This document shows positions 29,350 to 39,779 of a stretch of DNA of 64,000 bases, in pieces. Source of the stretch: Okeania sp. KiyG1 (GTDB taxonomy: Bacteria > Cyanobacteriota > Cyanobacteriia > Cyanobacteriales > Microcoleaceae). The DNA lies in contig NZ_BLZO01000059.1 of the NCBI RefSeq assembly GCF_014132355.1, forward strand, positions 1 through 64,000. Direction: 5' to 3'. The notes under the pieces were generated by a model. It did not search any database. It was not told the origin of the DNA and saw only the letters and a program-made list of their open reading frames with translations. Each line of letters opens with the position of its first letter. Within the stretch, counting starts at the first letter, position 1. The position numbers and the translations under genes are program-made.

Positions 29350-30200
29350 TATTTAGTTCGTCAGTCTTGGATATTTGAAAAGACAAATAATTCCTACTAT
29401 GACCTAAAAAAACACTCTCTACTCAAGCAGATTATCAAACAATTCCAGCTAAAGTATCTCAACAAATATTGATGATACTAGAGTCAAACTGGAGGAGTTT
29501 TTTAGCAGCGAATGAAGTTTATAAACACCAAGCCATTAAAGTTTAACGCTTGTCCTCGTCTTCCGGGATATAAAAATAAAATAACGGGAAGAAATATTGT
29601 AGTTTATACAAAACAAGCCATCAGTAAAAGGCAACTTGAAACTTGGAATTATTAATCCGAGTAAAACTGGGATTAACCTAAAAACCACTATATCTGTAAG
29701 CATTCAGCTGTCAGCTATTAGCCATAAGCTATTGCTTTTAGTTTTAGATAAAAGCTTTACTAATTTAGGCAGAATTTATACTTAAGGAGCCATGTAATAA
29801 TAAGTTGTACAAATTTTATCTGGGATAAATTGTGAAATATAGCTTCCATTAAAAAACTGTTCAAGTTATTTTTACACGACTACTAACTATAAAAGCTGGC
29901 GCTCAACAGTCTATATTCATTAAAACCTCATCATGATAGCTGATAGCTGACTGCTAATAGCTGTTAGCTCCGCATTCCGCAGGAAATGCTTACCTATACC
30001 TACTTCACAGATTCAACAAGTTCATCTAGTCTCTAGACTTAACCATTATGTAATTGAGGTGATTTATGAAGCTACTAAAAAACAATACGAGCTAGAAAAA
30101 AATCGTTGCGCCAGTATTGATATTGGATTAAACAATTTAGCTACATTTTAGCTACATTAACTTTTAATCAAGCCGAAATCAAACCCAAGAGTGATAAATG
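29350..30200 (+). pseudogene. TnpB (IS200/IS605 OrfB-type) remnant, interrupted
   Basis: The TnpB N-terminal half is readable across frames: VRQSWIFEKTNNSYYDLK, then IPAKVSQQILMILESNWRSF, then LPGYKNKITGRNIVVYTKQA. After a 298 bp MITE come VHLVSRLNHYVIEVIYEATK and ASIDIGLNNLATF, which contains the first RuvC Asp. Stops and frameshifts are frequent, and the C-terminal catalytic residues and zinc finger are gone. No partner TnpA is present. Confidence 0.75.
29696..29993. mobile_element. MITE, GTAAGCATTCAGCTGTCAGC family, inside TnpB
   Basis: 298 bp with ends GTAAGCATTCAGCTGTCAGC and GCAGGAAATGCTTAC, flanked by CTATATCT and CTATACCT (7 of 8 match). The interior is shared with 63272-63549, which lies in the opposite orientation: GCTATTGCTTTTAGTTTTAG, ATTTAGGCAGAATTTATAC, CATGGCTCCTTAAG on the other strand. 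No ORF. Confidence 0.8.
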
Positions 30201-30289
30201 GCAGACCGTTAAAATCAATCAATTTCCATTCAATGCAGACATAAAACGCCAGAATATCCCCAGATAATTCCCACTCTCATCCTTTCTTC

Positions 30290-30706
30290 CTACTGACTCA
30301 GTCCTCCTGACGCCTGACTCCTCTCATCATAAAACTTGAAGTAACGTAAAAATATCCAAGTCAATGTACAACCTAATATATAGTACAAAAAATCCCACCA
30401 GACAAAAGTATTTCCTAACAACAGTCTGCCAATTAAAGTAGCTCTAATAGCTTGTAAAAAAGGTGGTTTCCATAACTGCATAAATTCTAGAAAACAGGTG
30501 ACAATAAATACCCAAAAAGCCACTAAACCAGGTTTAAGTCGAGGTCGAAGAAAAATAACTAAAAAAATCCAGAATGCTTCATAAAAAATTGAACTAAAAG
30601 AATTATTCAGCCATTCCGAAAATAGCCCTTCATAAAATTTAGTTGCAAAACCTAAAATTACAGTAAATATCAAACAAATTAGAATTGTAATTCTATATCT
30701 TTTCAT
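30290..30706 (-). CDS. DUF2809 family membrane protein
   Basis: A 138-residue integral membrane protein with four predicted helices. It fits the DUF2809 family: ATKFYEGLFSEWLNNSFSSIFYEAFW, VFIVTCFLEFMQLWKPPFL, AIRATLIGRLLLGNTFVWWDFLYY. The start is ATG 30706. Its last ten or so residues (DERSQASGGLSQ) lie in a GACTCCTGA-type simple repeat, so the C-terminus is partly repeat-derived. Molecular function is unknown. Confidence 0.8.
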   Translation of the reverse strand: MKRYRITILICLIFTVILGFATKFYEGLFSEWLNNSFSSIFYEAFWIFLVIFLRPRLKPGLVAFWVFIVTCFLEFMQLWKPPFLQAIRATLIGRLLLGNTFVWWDFLYYILGCTLTWIFLRYFKFYDERSQASGGLSQ

Positions 30707-30924
30707 CTTTTCATAAAAATTAGAAGTTGTAAGCTTAAGAACTTCCTTCTAAAATCCTACTCCTGGACTATAAAAAAACTAAAATAATGAAGTTCAATAC
30801 CCTAGTTAACAAGTAAAACTTATTCCTTAGTCATAGTAGCTTTTATTGCTGTATTTGACTTATGAAATAGCTCAAAAAACGGAATGAAATCAATAATCAA
30901 AATTCTTCCTTTTTCCTTCTATAT

Positions 30925-31167
30925 GTAAGCATTTCCTCCGGAATGCTGCGCAAATAGCCGTCAGCTAGACTCCTGTGGTCGGAACTGCGGACTTCAGCAC
31001 TTCCCTGCGGGATGCTACGCAAACAGCTATTGCTTTTAGTTTTAGATAAAAGCTTTAGTAATTGAGGCAGAATTTATACTTACTACCAAAGTCGGCTAAA
31101 ACAGTCTATATTCATTTAAACCCCCTCATAAAAGCTGAGAGCTGACAGCTAATAGCTGAATGCTTAC
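30925..31167. mobile_element. MITE, GTAAGCATT family, diverged copy
   Basis: Ends GTAAGCATTTCCTCCGG and AGCTGAATGCTTAC, with 8-bp flanks TTCTATAT and TTTTATAT (7 of 8). Shares the TAGTTTTAGATAAAAGC interior. Located between the DUF2809 gene and the small secreted-protein gene. Confidence 0.7.
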
Positions 31168-31180
31168 TTTTATATTTATA

Positions 31181-31701
31181 TTAATATGGTGAAGGTATAC
31201 AAGAATAAGTCAATAGCCACCTAGTATAACCTTGTTGATAGGCATCAAGATAAATTAACTGTTCCCTTAACTCTTCGAGCCCTAATTTATTCATACCTAT
31301 TTCTGGAAATTCATTCATCCCTATTTTGGCCCTCAAACAACCATCCTTAAACGCAATAGCTTGTAGCTCTAGTTCATTCTGATTAATACTCATGTATTCC
31401 CCTAAATCTATTTCAAATTGAGTATAACCTTGTAGATAAGCATCTGCATAAATGTTATTTTCAATTTTTTCCACTATGTTTAATTTTTTAAATTCTGCTT
31501 CTATAGATGGATCTAAACCGGATTTAGACCTTTGATAACCATCAATAAATCCCTTTCTTTCTAGTTTTTTTCTCAGCTCTGGAGAAATAATATTACTTCT
31601 AATTTCTCCAGCAAAAACTAGAGAATTTAAAACTATTACAGAACCTAAAAGTAGAAAAATTTTTGTGACAATAATAAATAATTTATATAATCTTTTTGCA
31701 T
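31181..31701 (-). CDS. small exported protein, frameshifted near its start
   Basis: The open frame upstream of the GTG at 31474 encodes RLYKLFIIVTKIFLLLGSVI...FAGEIRSN, a good signal peptide, followed by SPELRKKLERKGFIDGYQRSK. Two similar segments follow (YADAYLQGYTQFEIDLGE and YLDAYQQGYTRW). An ATG at 31701 (MQK) is one base out of frame across the A5 run at 31693-31697, so one base is probably missing there. About 173 residues. The function is not recognised; the DAYxQGYT repeat may be a binding motif. Confidence 0.5.
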
Positions 31702-32739
31702 TTTTTTATTTCTGTGTTTAGCTCATCAGTAAATACTGTCAAAATAAAGCAGAAGGAAAATATAAATAGTATTCATAAATAGTAGTAGTTAATATATTAA
31801 TTCTACGAGCAACTTCTACCTTAATAAGAATTATACCAATTTAGTAAACCAGTGCCCAGGGGAGAGTTACCCTCTAAAATTGATTTACAGCACTTCCCGC
31901 TATTATGAGGTACTTATATTTATGGTTTTAGGGAAAACTTAACTGGGAACAGGGAATAGGGAATAGACAAAAAATATTCCTGACCGTCAGTTGTACCTCA
32001 TTAGTACGGAATCTGATGTATCAAGAAATTGATGTATAGCAATAATCCATGAGAAATTGTATTACTTAGGGTTTGCTGAAAAAGTCTTTTAGTATGTGTA
32101 GGAGACAGGAGACAACTCACACCTAACCCCGACCGTGGAGGGGAAGACAGGAGAAATGGGAATGAGCGAGGAGGTAGGAGCTAAGTTTTGTCCCAAGATT
32201 GTTCTGCCCAATTATTGTCTAAAATACTAACTTTTTGAGCGTTTTAGACGTGATACCATGCACTTTTTAAAGGCCTCAAAAAAGCACTTGTCTTTATATG
32301 TCAATGCTTTTAGATTTAATCAGCAAGCCCTACTTAGTCCAGTTTTCCGAAAATATTTCTAATGTAAGCATTCAGCCGTCAGCTATTAGCTATCAGCTAT
32401 TGCTTTTAGTTTTATACCAAGGGTGATAAATGTTCGTTACAAATGGTAGGGATGTTGCATGCAACGTCCGTACGAAAGAAAGAAGAGGGAAGAAGGAAGA
32501 AGGATTAAATTTTGAAAAAAAGGGGAAAACAATAGAAATAAATATCTAAAATCAACTGGAGCAGCTATTTTTAAGCATATCCGAGCGAGGTCTACCTTTT
32601 TGTAGCATTCTTTTTTCACGCTTGGTATTAGATTGGACTTTGGACTAAAAAAATAGTTAGCGTAATATTTACACTAACTACTGGAATTAAGGTTTAAAGA
32701 TAGAATCAAATCTGGAATTATCTTCTTTTATGACATTAT
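31702..32739. other. 1 kb gene-free stretch
   Basis: Apart from the 32069-32330 MITE and a GTAAGCATTCAGCCGTCAGC end at about 32365, I see only AT-rich sequence, a TACCAATTT element end near 31832 and a short GAAGAAGG tract near 32480. No supported gene. Confidence 0.5.
32069..32330. mobile_element. MITE, GGGTTTGCTGAAAAAGTC family, with TSD TACTTA
   Basis: 262 bp, ends GGGTTTGCTGAAAAAGTC and TTTAATCAGCAAGCCC, flanked by TACTTA on both sides (32063-32068 and 32331-32336). Same family as 29081 and 49792. Confidence 0.85.
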
Positions 32740-33057
32740 TTATCCCATTTGAAAATCATAGGATGGGTCTAGTTCAACTTCTCCACCGAAACAGATATCT
32801 AAATAACTTTCTTGAAGGGAATGAACAACCCTCTCTAACTCATCAATAATATCCCTTCGAGTCATTTTTTCAACTGCATCAATATGAGCTTCATTTCCCG
32901 CTTTTCCTAAATATTTATATTTAGTTTTTTTCTGACTATCAGTAGCCATAGGAAAAATCGGTGAAGCAGATTGTAATTTATAATAATAGTAAAGTTTCTG
33001 ATTTCTATTGACTTGATAACGAATGATATGACAATCACGAGGAATGACCTCTCCTTC
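32740..33057 (-). pseudogene. 3' fragment of an unidentified protein
   Basis: The frame is open from a TGA at 33058 and reads EVIPRDCHIIRYQVNRNQKL, YYYYKLQSASPIFPM, then KTKYKYLGKAGNEAHIDAVE and LERVVHSLQESYLDICFG, ending at 32740. An internal ATG at 32949 gives 69 residues, but coding character extends well upstream of it. The 5' end is cut where the TnpB right-end hairpin starts (33060), so a TnpB element probably inserted into or next to this gene. Family not recognised. Confidence 0.5.
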
Positions 33058-33059
33058 TC

Positions 33060-33084
33060 ATCCCCGCGATAAATCGACGGGGAT
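33060..33084. other. transposon-end hairpin
   Basis: ATCCCCG and CGGGGAT form a 7-bp perfect stem with an 11-base loop just downstream (minus strand) of the truncated TnpB gene. This matches the subterminal hairpins typical of IS200/IS605-type elements. Confidence 0.5.
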
Positions 33085-33205
33085 TCTAAAAGGATACTGC
33101 GATTGGGGGTTAAAACCGCATTGCTTCGCGTCTTTTTAGCTGACCAGAATTTTAACTTCTGGGGACTTTGTCAAAACGCCCCTAGACACTCGACTTAAAT
33201 CAAAA

Positions 33206-33506
33206 TTAAGTGTCGTGCTTACGAAGTTTGTACTTTTTACTTAATTGCTTAAATGACTTAAAAGATTCGGCAACACTTCTTAATATTTGTTGGGCTGCTT
33301 GAGAATACATAACCTGATAATGTTGGTTACTTTTATACTCTTTATCTAAGTCAAACTTACCGATAATTTTATGGGTTTTCAAATAGATTTGACGACCATA
33401 AATATTTGCCACAATTGGTAAGCTTGTTAGATTCAGAGCAAATAAATTCTAATACATCTTTTAATTCATAATTTGGATTAATTAAATTTTGTTGACAGCC
33501 ATACAT
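33206..33506 (-). pseudogene. TnpB N-terminal fragment (IS200/IS605 type)
   Basis: ATG at 33506 with a strong GGGAGGTG RBS. The protein begins MYGCQQNLINPNYELKDVLE and FICSESNKLTNCG, then one frameshift leads into YGRQIYLKTHKIIGKFDL and QAAQQILRSVAESFKSF. These are conserved cyanobacterial TnpB N-terminal sequences. The rest, including the RuvC domain, is missing. Confidence 0.7.
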
Positions 33507-33659
33507 TTTTATTTTCACCTCCCTCAAACTATAATAGTCTTAATTAAAACAAAAAGACAAGATGGATTAAAATCCATCGAGTCGCATTTCATCCATCGCT
33601 TCAAAGACGATGGCTTTCATGCTCCCGTGTTAATTTGGTAATTTTACTAATAAGCTTGA

Positions 33660-34853
33660 TTACGTTAAAACTGAATCGAAAATTGCTTTAGCTGCACGAC
33701 CACAAACTCCTTGTTTTCCCAAAGCATGACGCATTTCCTGATAATTTATTATCATTTTTTCTCGGTACTGAGAATTTAATAGAAGTTCCAAAGCTTCAGA
33801 AACAATCTTTTCAGGAGTAGCATTTTCTTGAAATAATTCTGGCACAATAGCTTTCATTTGTACCAAGTTTGGTGGCGACATAAATGGAATTGAAAATCTC
33901 AAAATATTCCTGGCAATCCAAACAGTTATGGGATTAACTTTATAAACTACTACTTGCGGTACATTTAGCAAGGCTATTTCCAAATTCACAGTACCAGATT
34001 TAGCGATCGCCAAGTCAGCTGCAGCCAGAATTTCTAAATTTTTACTTTCTTGTATTTCTTGATTATTTTGTGGCAGAGAAGGATAAATTTTTGCCTGTAG
34101 TTGATACTTCTTAATTGCCTCTTCAATAGGATGACGATAACTCTCTAAAGAAAGAGGAATCAGAAAATAAACTTGAGGTAATTTTTCCTGAATTATTTGT
34201 GCTGCTCGAAATATTACTGGCATTAAATATTTAACTTCTTGTTGTCGAGATGCTGGTAATAAAGCGATCGCTATTGTATCTGATTTTATGCCCAAATTAT
34301 GACGTGCTTTTTCTCGACTAGGAGCTATTTTTATTCTGTCAATTATGGGATGACCTACCCAAGTAACTTTAGCTCCTTTTTGTCGAAAATAATTTGCTTC
34401 TTCCGGAAAAATCGCCAAAAGTTTGTTTGCTAAATTTACGATCTTATTTGTTTTACCTTTTCCCAGAGACCAAACCCATTCTTGAGGAGCAATGTACCAA
34501 ATAATTGGTAAATTCGGCCAGGTTTTACGGATATAACTACCAATACTAATATTAGGTCCCATATAGTCAATCAAAACAACTATATCAGGGGATTCATTAT
34601 GTAAATATTCTTTTGCTTTTTGTTGTAGTTTCAGAGTAGGAAAAACAAAAGGCAAAGATTCAATAATTCCTACAGCACCAATTTTTGTCGTATTTCCTAA
34701 TAAAGTAGCACCAGCAGCAGCCATTCTATCGCCCCCCAAGGCAACAATATCTAAGTTTAAACCTTGAAGTTGAGCTTGACGGTAGAGTGCTTCAACTAAT
34801 AGAGACCCTTGTAAATCTCCAGAAACTTCACCTGTACTAATAAAAATTTTCAT
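33660..34853 (-). CDS. lpxB: lipid-A-disaccharide synthase
   Basis: A 397-residue GT19-family enzyme that joins UDP-diacylglucosamine and lipid X during lipid A synthesis, at the inner face of the plasma membrane. Signature stretches: ISTGEVSGDLQGSLL at the N-terminus, GGDRMAAAGATLLG, VVLIDYMGPN, WYIAPQEWVWSLGKGKT, AIFPEEANYFRQKGAKVTWVGHP, LLPASRQQEVKYLMP and AKSGTVNLEIAL. The ATG at 34853 is the natural start. In most cyanobacteria lpxB directly follows lpxA; here 3.5 kb of mobile DNA and gene debris separates them. Confidence 0.95.
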   Translation of the reverse strand: MKIFISTGEVSGDLQGSLLVEALYRQAQLQGLNLDIVALGGDRMAAAGATLLGNTTKIGAVGIIESLPFVFPTLKLQQKAKEYLHNESPDIVVLIDYMGPNISIGSYIRKTWPNLPIIWYIAPQEWVWSLGKGKTNKIVNLANKLLAIFPEEANYFRQKGAKVTWVGHPIIDRIKIAPSREKARHNLGIKSDTIAIALLPASRQQEVKYLMPVIFRAAQIIQEKLPQVYFLIPLSLESYRHPIEEAIKKYQLQAKIYPSLPQNNQEIQESKNLEILAAADLAIAKSGTVNLEIALLNVPQVVVYKVNPITVWIARNILRFSIPFMSPPNLVQMKAIVPELFQENATPEKIVSEALELLLNSQYREKMIINYQEMRHALGKQGVCGRAAKAIFDSVLT

Positions 34854-35643
34854 AAGACATAGGGGACTGGTTATTTCACTTATCAGTTATTAGTTATCAG
34901 CAAAAGAGGTACAAATATAAAAATTCAAACCTCAATTACTTCATTCCAACTGAAAGAAACTATATACCAATCGAAGCAAAGATTCAGACGTTTCTAAATG
35001 ATTGAACTCAATCATAGATTATTTTTGACTTTTGCCTTGTCCATAGCGCAACAAGACTTTTAAATAATAGTATATTAATTAAATTTATAATTAATTGATT
35101 AAAATATTGATAATTTAAATTGATTTTGACAAAAAAAGTTCAAATGAGCTATTGAAAGGCAAATTTGAGGGAAAAATCGCGATTTCGCGCCTGTATGAGC
35201 AATCTTTTTATAAGCGCTACAAGTATTGATATACAGTAAATACAGGATTTTTGCCGCTCGGTCAATTTTGATGTATATTGAGTACAAGTCTGTCGCTCTG
35301 CGTAGGTGCTTATTAAAATGAGTTGAAATATTATTCATAGTAGAGCAGTTAAAGCAAATGTCGCAAAAGAACCTGAACAAGTTACACAAAAAAATTAAGC
35401 ATTGTATAAATGCGGGATGATTTTAATAGTTTTGTGGAAGTGGAAGTGGAATGGGCATCTTGCCCGTTCCTAATATTTTCTGGACAGGCAGGATGCCTGC
35501 CCCCACTTACTACTTATATTCCCATTCGCCCCTCAGCAATGCCAAAAATTAAGGTTAGCCCAATGTAAAGAGGCAGCAGAAAACCCCTAGCAGGAATGGA
35601 GCGGGAATCCTGCGCTGTCTCGTAGAGAAGCGTCGGGAGGATG
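34854..35643. other. intergenic region with palindromic cyanobacterial repeats
   Basis: Short inverted repeats at 35453-35512, with GGGCATCTTGCCC and GGCAGGATGCCTGCC as self-complementary cores. A TTATCAGTTATTAG tract lies just upstream of lpxB. No gene is convincing; an ORF at 35099-35389 looks spurious. Confidence 0.5.
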
Positions 35644-36760
35644 TCAATCCAACTTAAAGAGACTATAATTTTTGGTATAAAATGACAAATCTTGCCTCTT
35701 TTCCATAGCATTACGAAGAGCTTCAGATAAATTCACATCTTTGTCTCTGTCTATAATACCGATTATAATGATTCTACGTTGAGGAGCTGTCTCTTGTTCA
35801 GTCTTGGGTGAACATTCTCCTTTGTACTTTCCTAAGTTCAAAGTGTATCTTGGTTTGTCTTTGAGGTCGTGCTTTTCTAGAGCCTCCTGCAACCATTCAT
35901 CCAACTTGCCAGCTCTAATTTTGGATCTCTCATTTTCTGTGGCTGTTCCTCCCTCGCATGAAGCAGTACCGACACTAATTAGTTCAGAAGCTTTTCTAAA
36001 GCCCAAAATCATATATTCTCCAGAAAGCAAATTACGGATACTGGCATCTTTTCCTTTCAACTGAGTTTTATCATCGCTACTAAACTCCCAGTTGTACTTG
36101 TCTGACAAGACAGTGAATTGAAACTCAGCTTTTTTTGTTGTTTTCATCTACTCCTTTAACTTCAGGTATATTTTTAAATTCATCTGCTGTTAAAATTGCC
36201 TGAAGCTTGATTGGCAATATACTAATCTTGATGAGTTCACTAAGTTCACAATCTTCCTCACTATTTAAATTTTTCTCAGAAACCTGCTTTTCCACCAAGC
36301 TTAAAATTTCTTTCCTTCCACGTTGTCCAAGTTTAGGTTCATGCTCTTTAAGTCGAGCAATTATTGCGTCATCTTTTTCTTCCTGTATTTTTTTTCCCAG
36401 AAACACTTATATCTGAAGCACAGTATGAAACTTCAAATTCTATAGGCTCAAACATCTTATCTTCAAGCTTTTGAATTGGCTTGAAATATATGCAAGACTT
36501 ACCCAAATCACTCTTGCTGTTCTCATATTTTTCTTCTTCTAGAACTACAGATTCTTTGAGAATAGGAATCAGCTCTTCTCTTTTAGAAGTAGCATTATCT
36601 TTACCTATAAAATCTTTAAGTTTATTTTCTGGGAATAACTTTTCGACTGCCTCTGCCTTAGCTCCCTCACGCAAAACCGCCTTAAACTCATCAATGTTAT
36701 TGTATGCTGATGGATAAGAATTCTGGCAATAACGCTCCTTATCCCCTATATCATCCTTGG
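35644..36760 (-). pseudogene. OmpA-like-domain protein, 5' end cut off by a transposase, two frame breaks
   Basis: A coding stretch of about 370 residues in three overlapping frames: ERYCQNSYPSAYNNIDEF...FEVSYCASDISVSGKK; then IQEEKDDAIIARLKEHEPK...LPIKLQAILTADEFKN; then AEFQFTVLSDKYNWEFSSDD...GKYKGECSPKTEQE...RRIIIIGIIDRDKDVNLSEA. The frames join if one A is removed from the A8 run at 36388-36395 and one from the A7 run at about 36132-36138. The last part (ELISVGTASCEGGTATENERSKIRAGKLDEWL) resembles an OmpA/MotB fold, with a GTAS-EGG strand and a helix. The N-terminus is lost into the IS701-type transposase tail. Confidence 0.55.
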
Positions 36761-38191
36761 AGAGAAAAAGTCTATTAATTAAAATTAGCGCTAATGCTAA
36801 TTGAGATAATAGATAATGTAAGATTAGTAACGTTGTCAAAAGTCTACTTGCCTTATCTAACGTTGTCAAAGGTTTACTTGCCCTATGATTTGATAATTTT
36901 GTATTTTTTATTTTGTATGTTGAATTGTTTGGAGCGCTTTTGTATGTTGAATTGTTTGGACTACTTGTTAATATTAACTTTTCCCTGTTCCCTATTCCCT
37001 GTTCCCTATTCCCTGTAAACCTACTTTCATATTTTAATTCAGCAATGCCACTTGCCCATTGTTTTTCTAACGCTCCAGTTAACTTATGCCAAATGATAAA
37101 AGTATAAGCACAAAATACCAATATAAAATGGCGTTCTAGGCTCCATTTATCTCTAAGTTGATATTCATCTCTAAGTTCATACTCTTTTAACTCCAACCAC
37201 CCTTTAGCTTCTCGGTAAAAAACCTCTATCCAATTTCTGTTTGAGTAAGTATTTACTATCCACTCAGATGTCGCTTTTGAATTCTCAACATTTGTGATAA
37301 AATAATCAATTTCTGTTGCCTCTTCTAGAGAACTAGCATTCATGACGATAGTAAAAGTTCTTTCTCCTTCGAGGGGTGAAATCGATGCTCTAAATGTGGT
37401 AACCCAAATTATTTTTGGTTTTTCTACACTTAAGATAACTGATTCAAATTTATTTGCTGGTAAGCTTTTTGCTAATTCATCTATTCTAATTTCTGTTTCT
37501 GGTTGGGATTTTTGTTTAACTATTACTTTTTCCTACGGAATGCTACGCAAACGGTTTTTTGCAATTCCTCCTAGATATTTTAATTTCCTTTCTTCTAGTT
37601 TCTTCAGAAATATTGTATTATTGCCATAGTCTGCATCAATTAAAACTATTCCCGGACGATGACCTCTGTTTAGGGTTTGGTCTATTAACTCTATTCCTAT
37701 GTTTGCCTTTTCTTCTAAAGAATAGGAGTGTTGATATAATTTAATATCTAAAGGTAAACTTTTTTGCCATCATAATAATGAGTTGTTACCGTTACTATTT
37801 TATTATTTGTTTTACCAATTTCTCCAATATATTGTCGGCCTACTCCAGATGTAAAATTACCACTTTTTCTATGTCCAGAATCATTTAAAATCAAACTAAA
37901 TCCTCTACAGAAATTGGTTTGAGAAAATTTGTTAATTATTTCCAAGCGACGTTTATTAATTTGATCTGTATTCCAAGAATAATCTGCGATGAAATGATGT
38001 AATCGATCATAGACTATTCCAATTGATTCATTGGCCATTTGAGATATGTTTTTCTTTTCATTCTCTCCTAGTAAACCACCTAAATAATGCCTAAATCCTG
38101 TTTTCTGGGACTGGTTTTTCCAACAATCATCAAACTTTTTACACCATGTTTCAAAGCAAGGAGGCATAGCACTAGGAGTGGTCTTTTTCAT
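36761..38191 (-). pseudogene. IS701-type DDE transposase, frameshifted and repeat-invaded
   Basis: The N-terminus MKKTTPSAMPPCFETWCKKF continues through LILNDSGHRKSGNFTSGVGR (first Asp). After a frame break at the A6 run near 37764 it continues with LPLDIKLYQHSYSLEEKANI, GIVLIDADYGNNTIFLKK (second Asp) and WIEVFYREAKGWLELKEYEL (Glu). A short repeat insertion (TACGGAATGCTACGCAAACG) disrupts the middle near 37540. After SGIAELKYESRF the sequence is GGGAACAGGGAATA repeats and duplicated AACAATTCAACATAC units down to about 36780. It lies between lpxA and lpxB. Confidence 0.8.
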
Positions 38192-38378
38192 GGAAATGAA
38201 TCTTTGAGATAAAATCTTTATTTTATAGGTATTATAGACTAATTTTTTTCATCTACTTGTGTAAGTCTCAATAGACAATTTAATAGAAATGATATACATA
38301 ATTGAAAAAGTCTGATAATTATTGCTTTGTATCAGTTGGAGCAATTTTTTACCTCCCTCTACTTAACAAAAACGTCTA

Positions 38379-39206
38379 TCAATTATCAACTTCCTCTAAC
38401 TTCACTCCCTTCGACATTTTTCCCGGCATCGGTCCACGACGTTTAGACCCAAGAGACAAACTTAAGAACTGATGTAACTCTTGGATATACCTATTCTCTG
38501 AAAGTAACTCTAATTCCTCTAAAGCTTCACTAAAAAGTTTACCCGAACGATACAGAATCCGAAAAGCATTTTTCAATATTGCTAAATCTTCACTGGTCAA
38601 ACCAGCACGCTTTAATCCTAATAAATTGAGCGATCGCACCAAACAAGGATGTCCTTCGACCAACATAAATGGTGGTACATCTCTAACGACACGACTCATA
38701 CCACCCACCATTGCCATTTGACCAATATGGACAAACTGATGAATACCCAATACACCACCAATTACAGCTTTTGACTCAATTTTGACATGGCCTGCTAAAG
38801 ATACAGCATTAGCTATAACTACAGAATCTTCAATAATACAGTTGTGCGCCACATGGACATAAGCCATCAGTAAATTGTCATTACCAATAACAGTACTCTC
38901 ACCTGCATAAGTAGCGCGATTAACTGTAACGTATTCCCTGATTTTGTTATTGTTACCAATTTTTACCCAACTTGGAGCACCTGCATATTTCAAATCTTGT
39001 GGTTCTATACCAATAGCTGCTCCAGGAAAAATCCGATTACCAGAGCCAATTTCTGTTGGTCCTTCAATCACAACATGAGCGCCAATGGTAGTTCCCGCAC
39101 CGACCTTGACCTGTTCCTCTATTACAGCATAAGGACCCACCTGTACAGTGGGATGTAGTTCGGCACTTTCAGCAATAACAGCTGTTGGGTGAATCAGAGT
39201 AGGCAT
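38379..39206 (-). CDS. lpxA: acyl-[ACP]-UDP-N-acetylglucosamine O-acyltransferase
   Basis: A 275-residue left-handed beta-helix acyltransferase, first step of lipid A synthesis. Hexapeptide repeats run from IHPTAVIAESAELHPTVQVG to about residue 185. The catalytic His is in LLMAYVHVAHNCIIED. Family signatures GIEPQDLKYAG, VGGMSRVVRDVPPFMLVEGHP and LNLLGLKRAGLTSEDL are present. It starts 3 bases after the fabZ stop, so it is co-transcribed with fabZ. The C-terminal tail SLGSKRRGPMPGKMSKGVKL is slightly longer than in E. coli. Confidence 0.95.
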   Translation of the reverse strand: MPTLIHPTAVIAESAELHPTVQVGPYAVIEEQVKVGAGTTIGAHVVIEGPTEIGSGNRIFPGAAIGIEPQDLKYAGAPSWVKIGNNNKIREYVTVNRATYAGESTVIGNDNLLMAYVHVAHNCIIEDSVVIANAVSLAGHVKIESKAVIGGVLGIHQFVHIGQMAMVGGMSRVVRDVPPFMLVEGHPCLVRSLNLLGLKRAGLTSEDLAILKNAFRILYRSGKLFSEALEELELLSENRYIQELHQFLSLSLGSKRRGPMPGKMSKGVKLEEVDN

Positions 39207-39209
39207 ACT

Positions 39210-39779
39210 TCAATCCATTATTGAAAACATCAAATTTCCTTCTGCGGCTTTTTGACCATCCACTTCTGCAAGACCTTGCACTTTACCAAACCTGCCAGCT
39301 TTAACAGATAATAATTCTGTCTTTAATATTAGTTGGTCTCCTGGCACTACTGGACGACGAAACTTTACCTTATCCATACCTGCAAATACAAATAATCCTT
39401 TCTGAAGTTCTGGCATTTGAGAAAAGACTATGCCTGCAACTTGAGCCATTGCTTCTATGATTAATACTCCTGGCATAATTGGTCTTCCAGGAAAATGTCC
39501 TTGAAAATGGGGTTCATTAAAAGTCACATTTTTAATACCTACTGCTCTTTCTCCTGGTACATATTCTATAATACGGTCTACTAAAGCAAAGGGATATCGG
39601 TGGGGTAATAGTTTGTGAATTTCTTCAACAGTCATAATATTTATCCCAGTAGTCGCAGCATCCTGATTTTGCTGAGTTGAAGAATTTTCTGTGGTTTGTG
39701 CTGAATCTGTTGTAGTTTTTTCAGAGGTTGACATTATGTACAGTTCTTGATTGGCAGTCTTGATTTTACCATTAGACAT
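39210..39779 (-). CDS. fabZ: 3-hydroxyacyl-[ACP] dehydratase
   Basis: Hot-dog fold dehydratase of fatty acid synthesis. The catalytic His is in [15 protein letters not shown] and the catalytic Glu in [24 protein letters not shown] is typical. The first ~45 residues (Ser/Thr/Gln-rich) are a non-conserved extension. The ATG at 39734 (MSTSEKTTT) is an equally plausible start, since family members begin near [15 protein letters not shown]. It is clustered with lpxC upstream and lpxA downstream, as in other cyanobacteria. Confidence 0.95.
   Translation of the reverse strand: MSNGKIKTANQELYIMSTSEKTTTDSAQTTENSSTQQNQDAATTGINIMTVEEIHKLLPHRYPFALVDRIIEYVPGERAVGIKNVTFNEPHFQGHFPGRPIMPGVLIIEAMAQVAGIVFSQMPELQKGLFVFAGMDKVKFRRPVVPGDQLILKTELLSVKAGRFGKVQGLAEVDGQKAAEGNLMFSIMD

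Noticed and set aside
35099-35389. 96-aa minus-strand ORF
   Set aside because: Cys/Phe-rich with no pattern of a folded protein, no RBS, and biased AT-rich composition.
35557-35640. tRNA-like segment
   Set aside because: No cloverleaf with a T-loop GTTCRA motif could be formed; it looks like a fragment of a dispersed GC-rich repeat.
36125-36147. Programmed ribosomal frameshift at the A7 run in the OmpA-like gene
   Set aside because: Similar indels occur at many short A/T runs in unrelated genes across the window, so a special recoding site is not needed to explain it.
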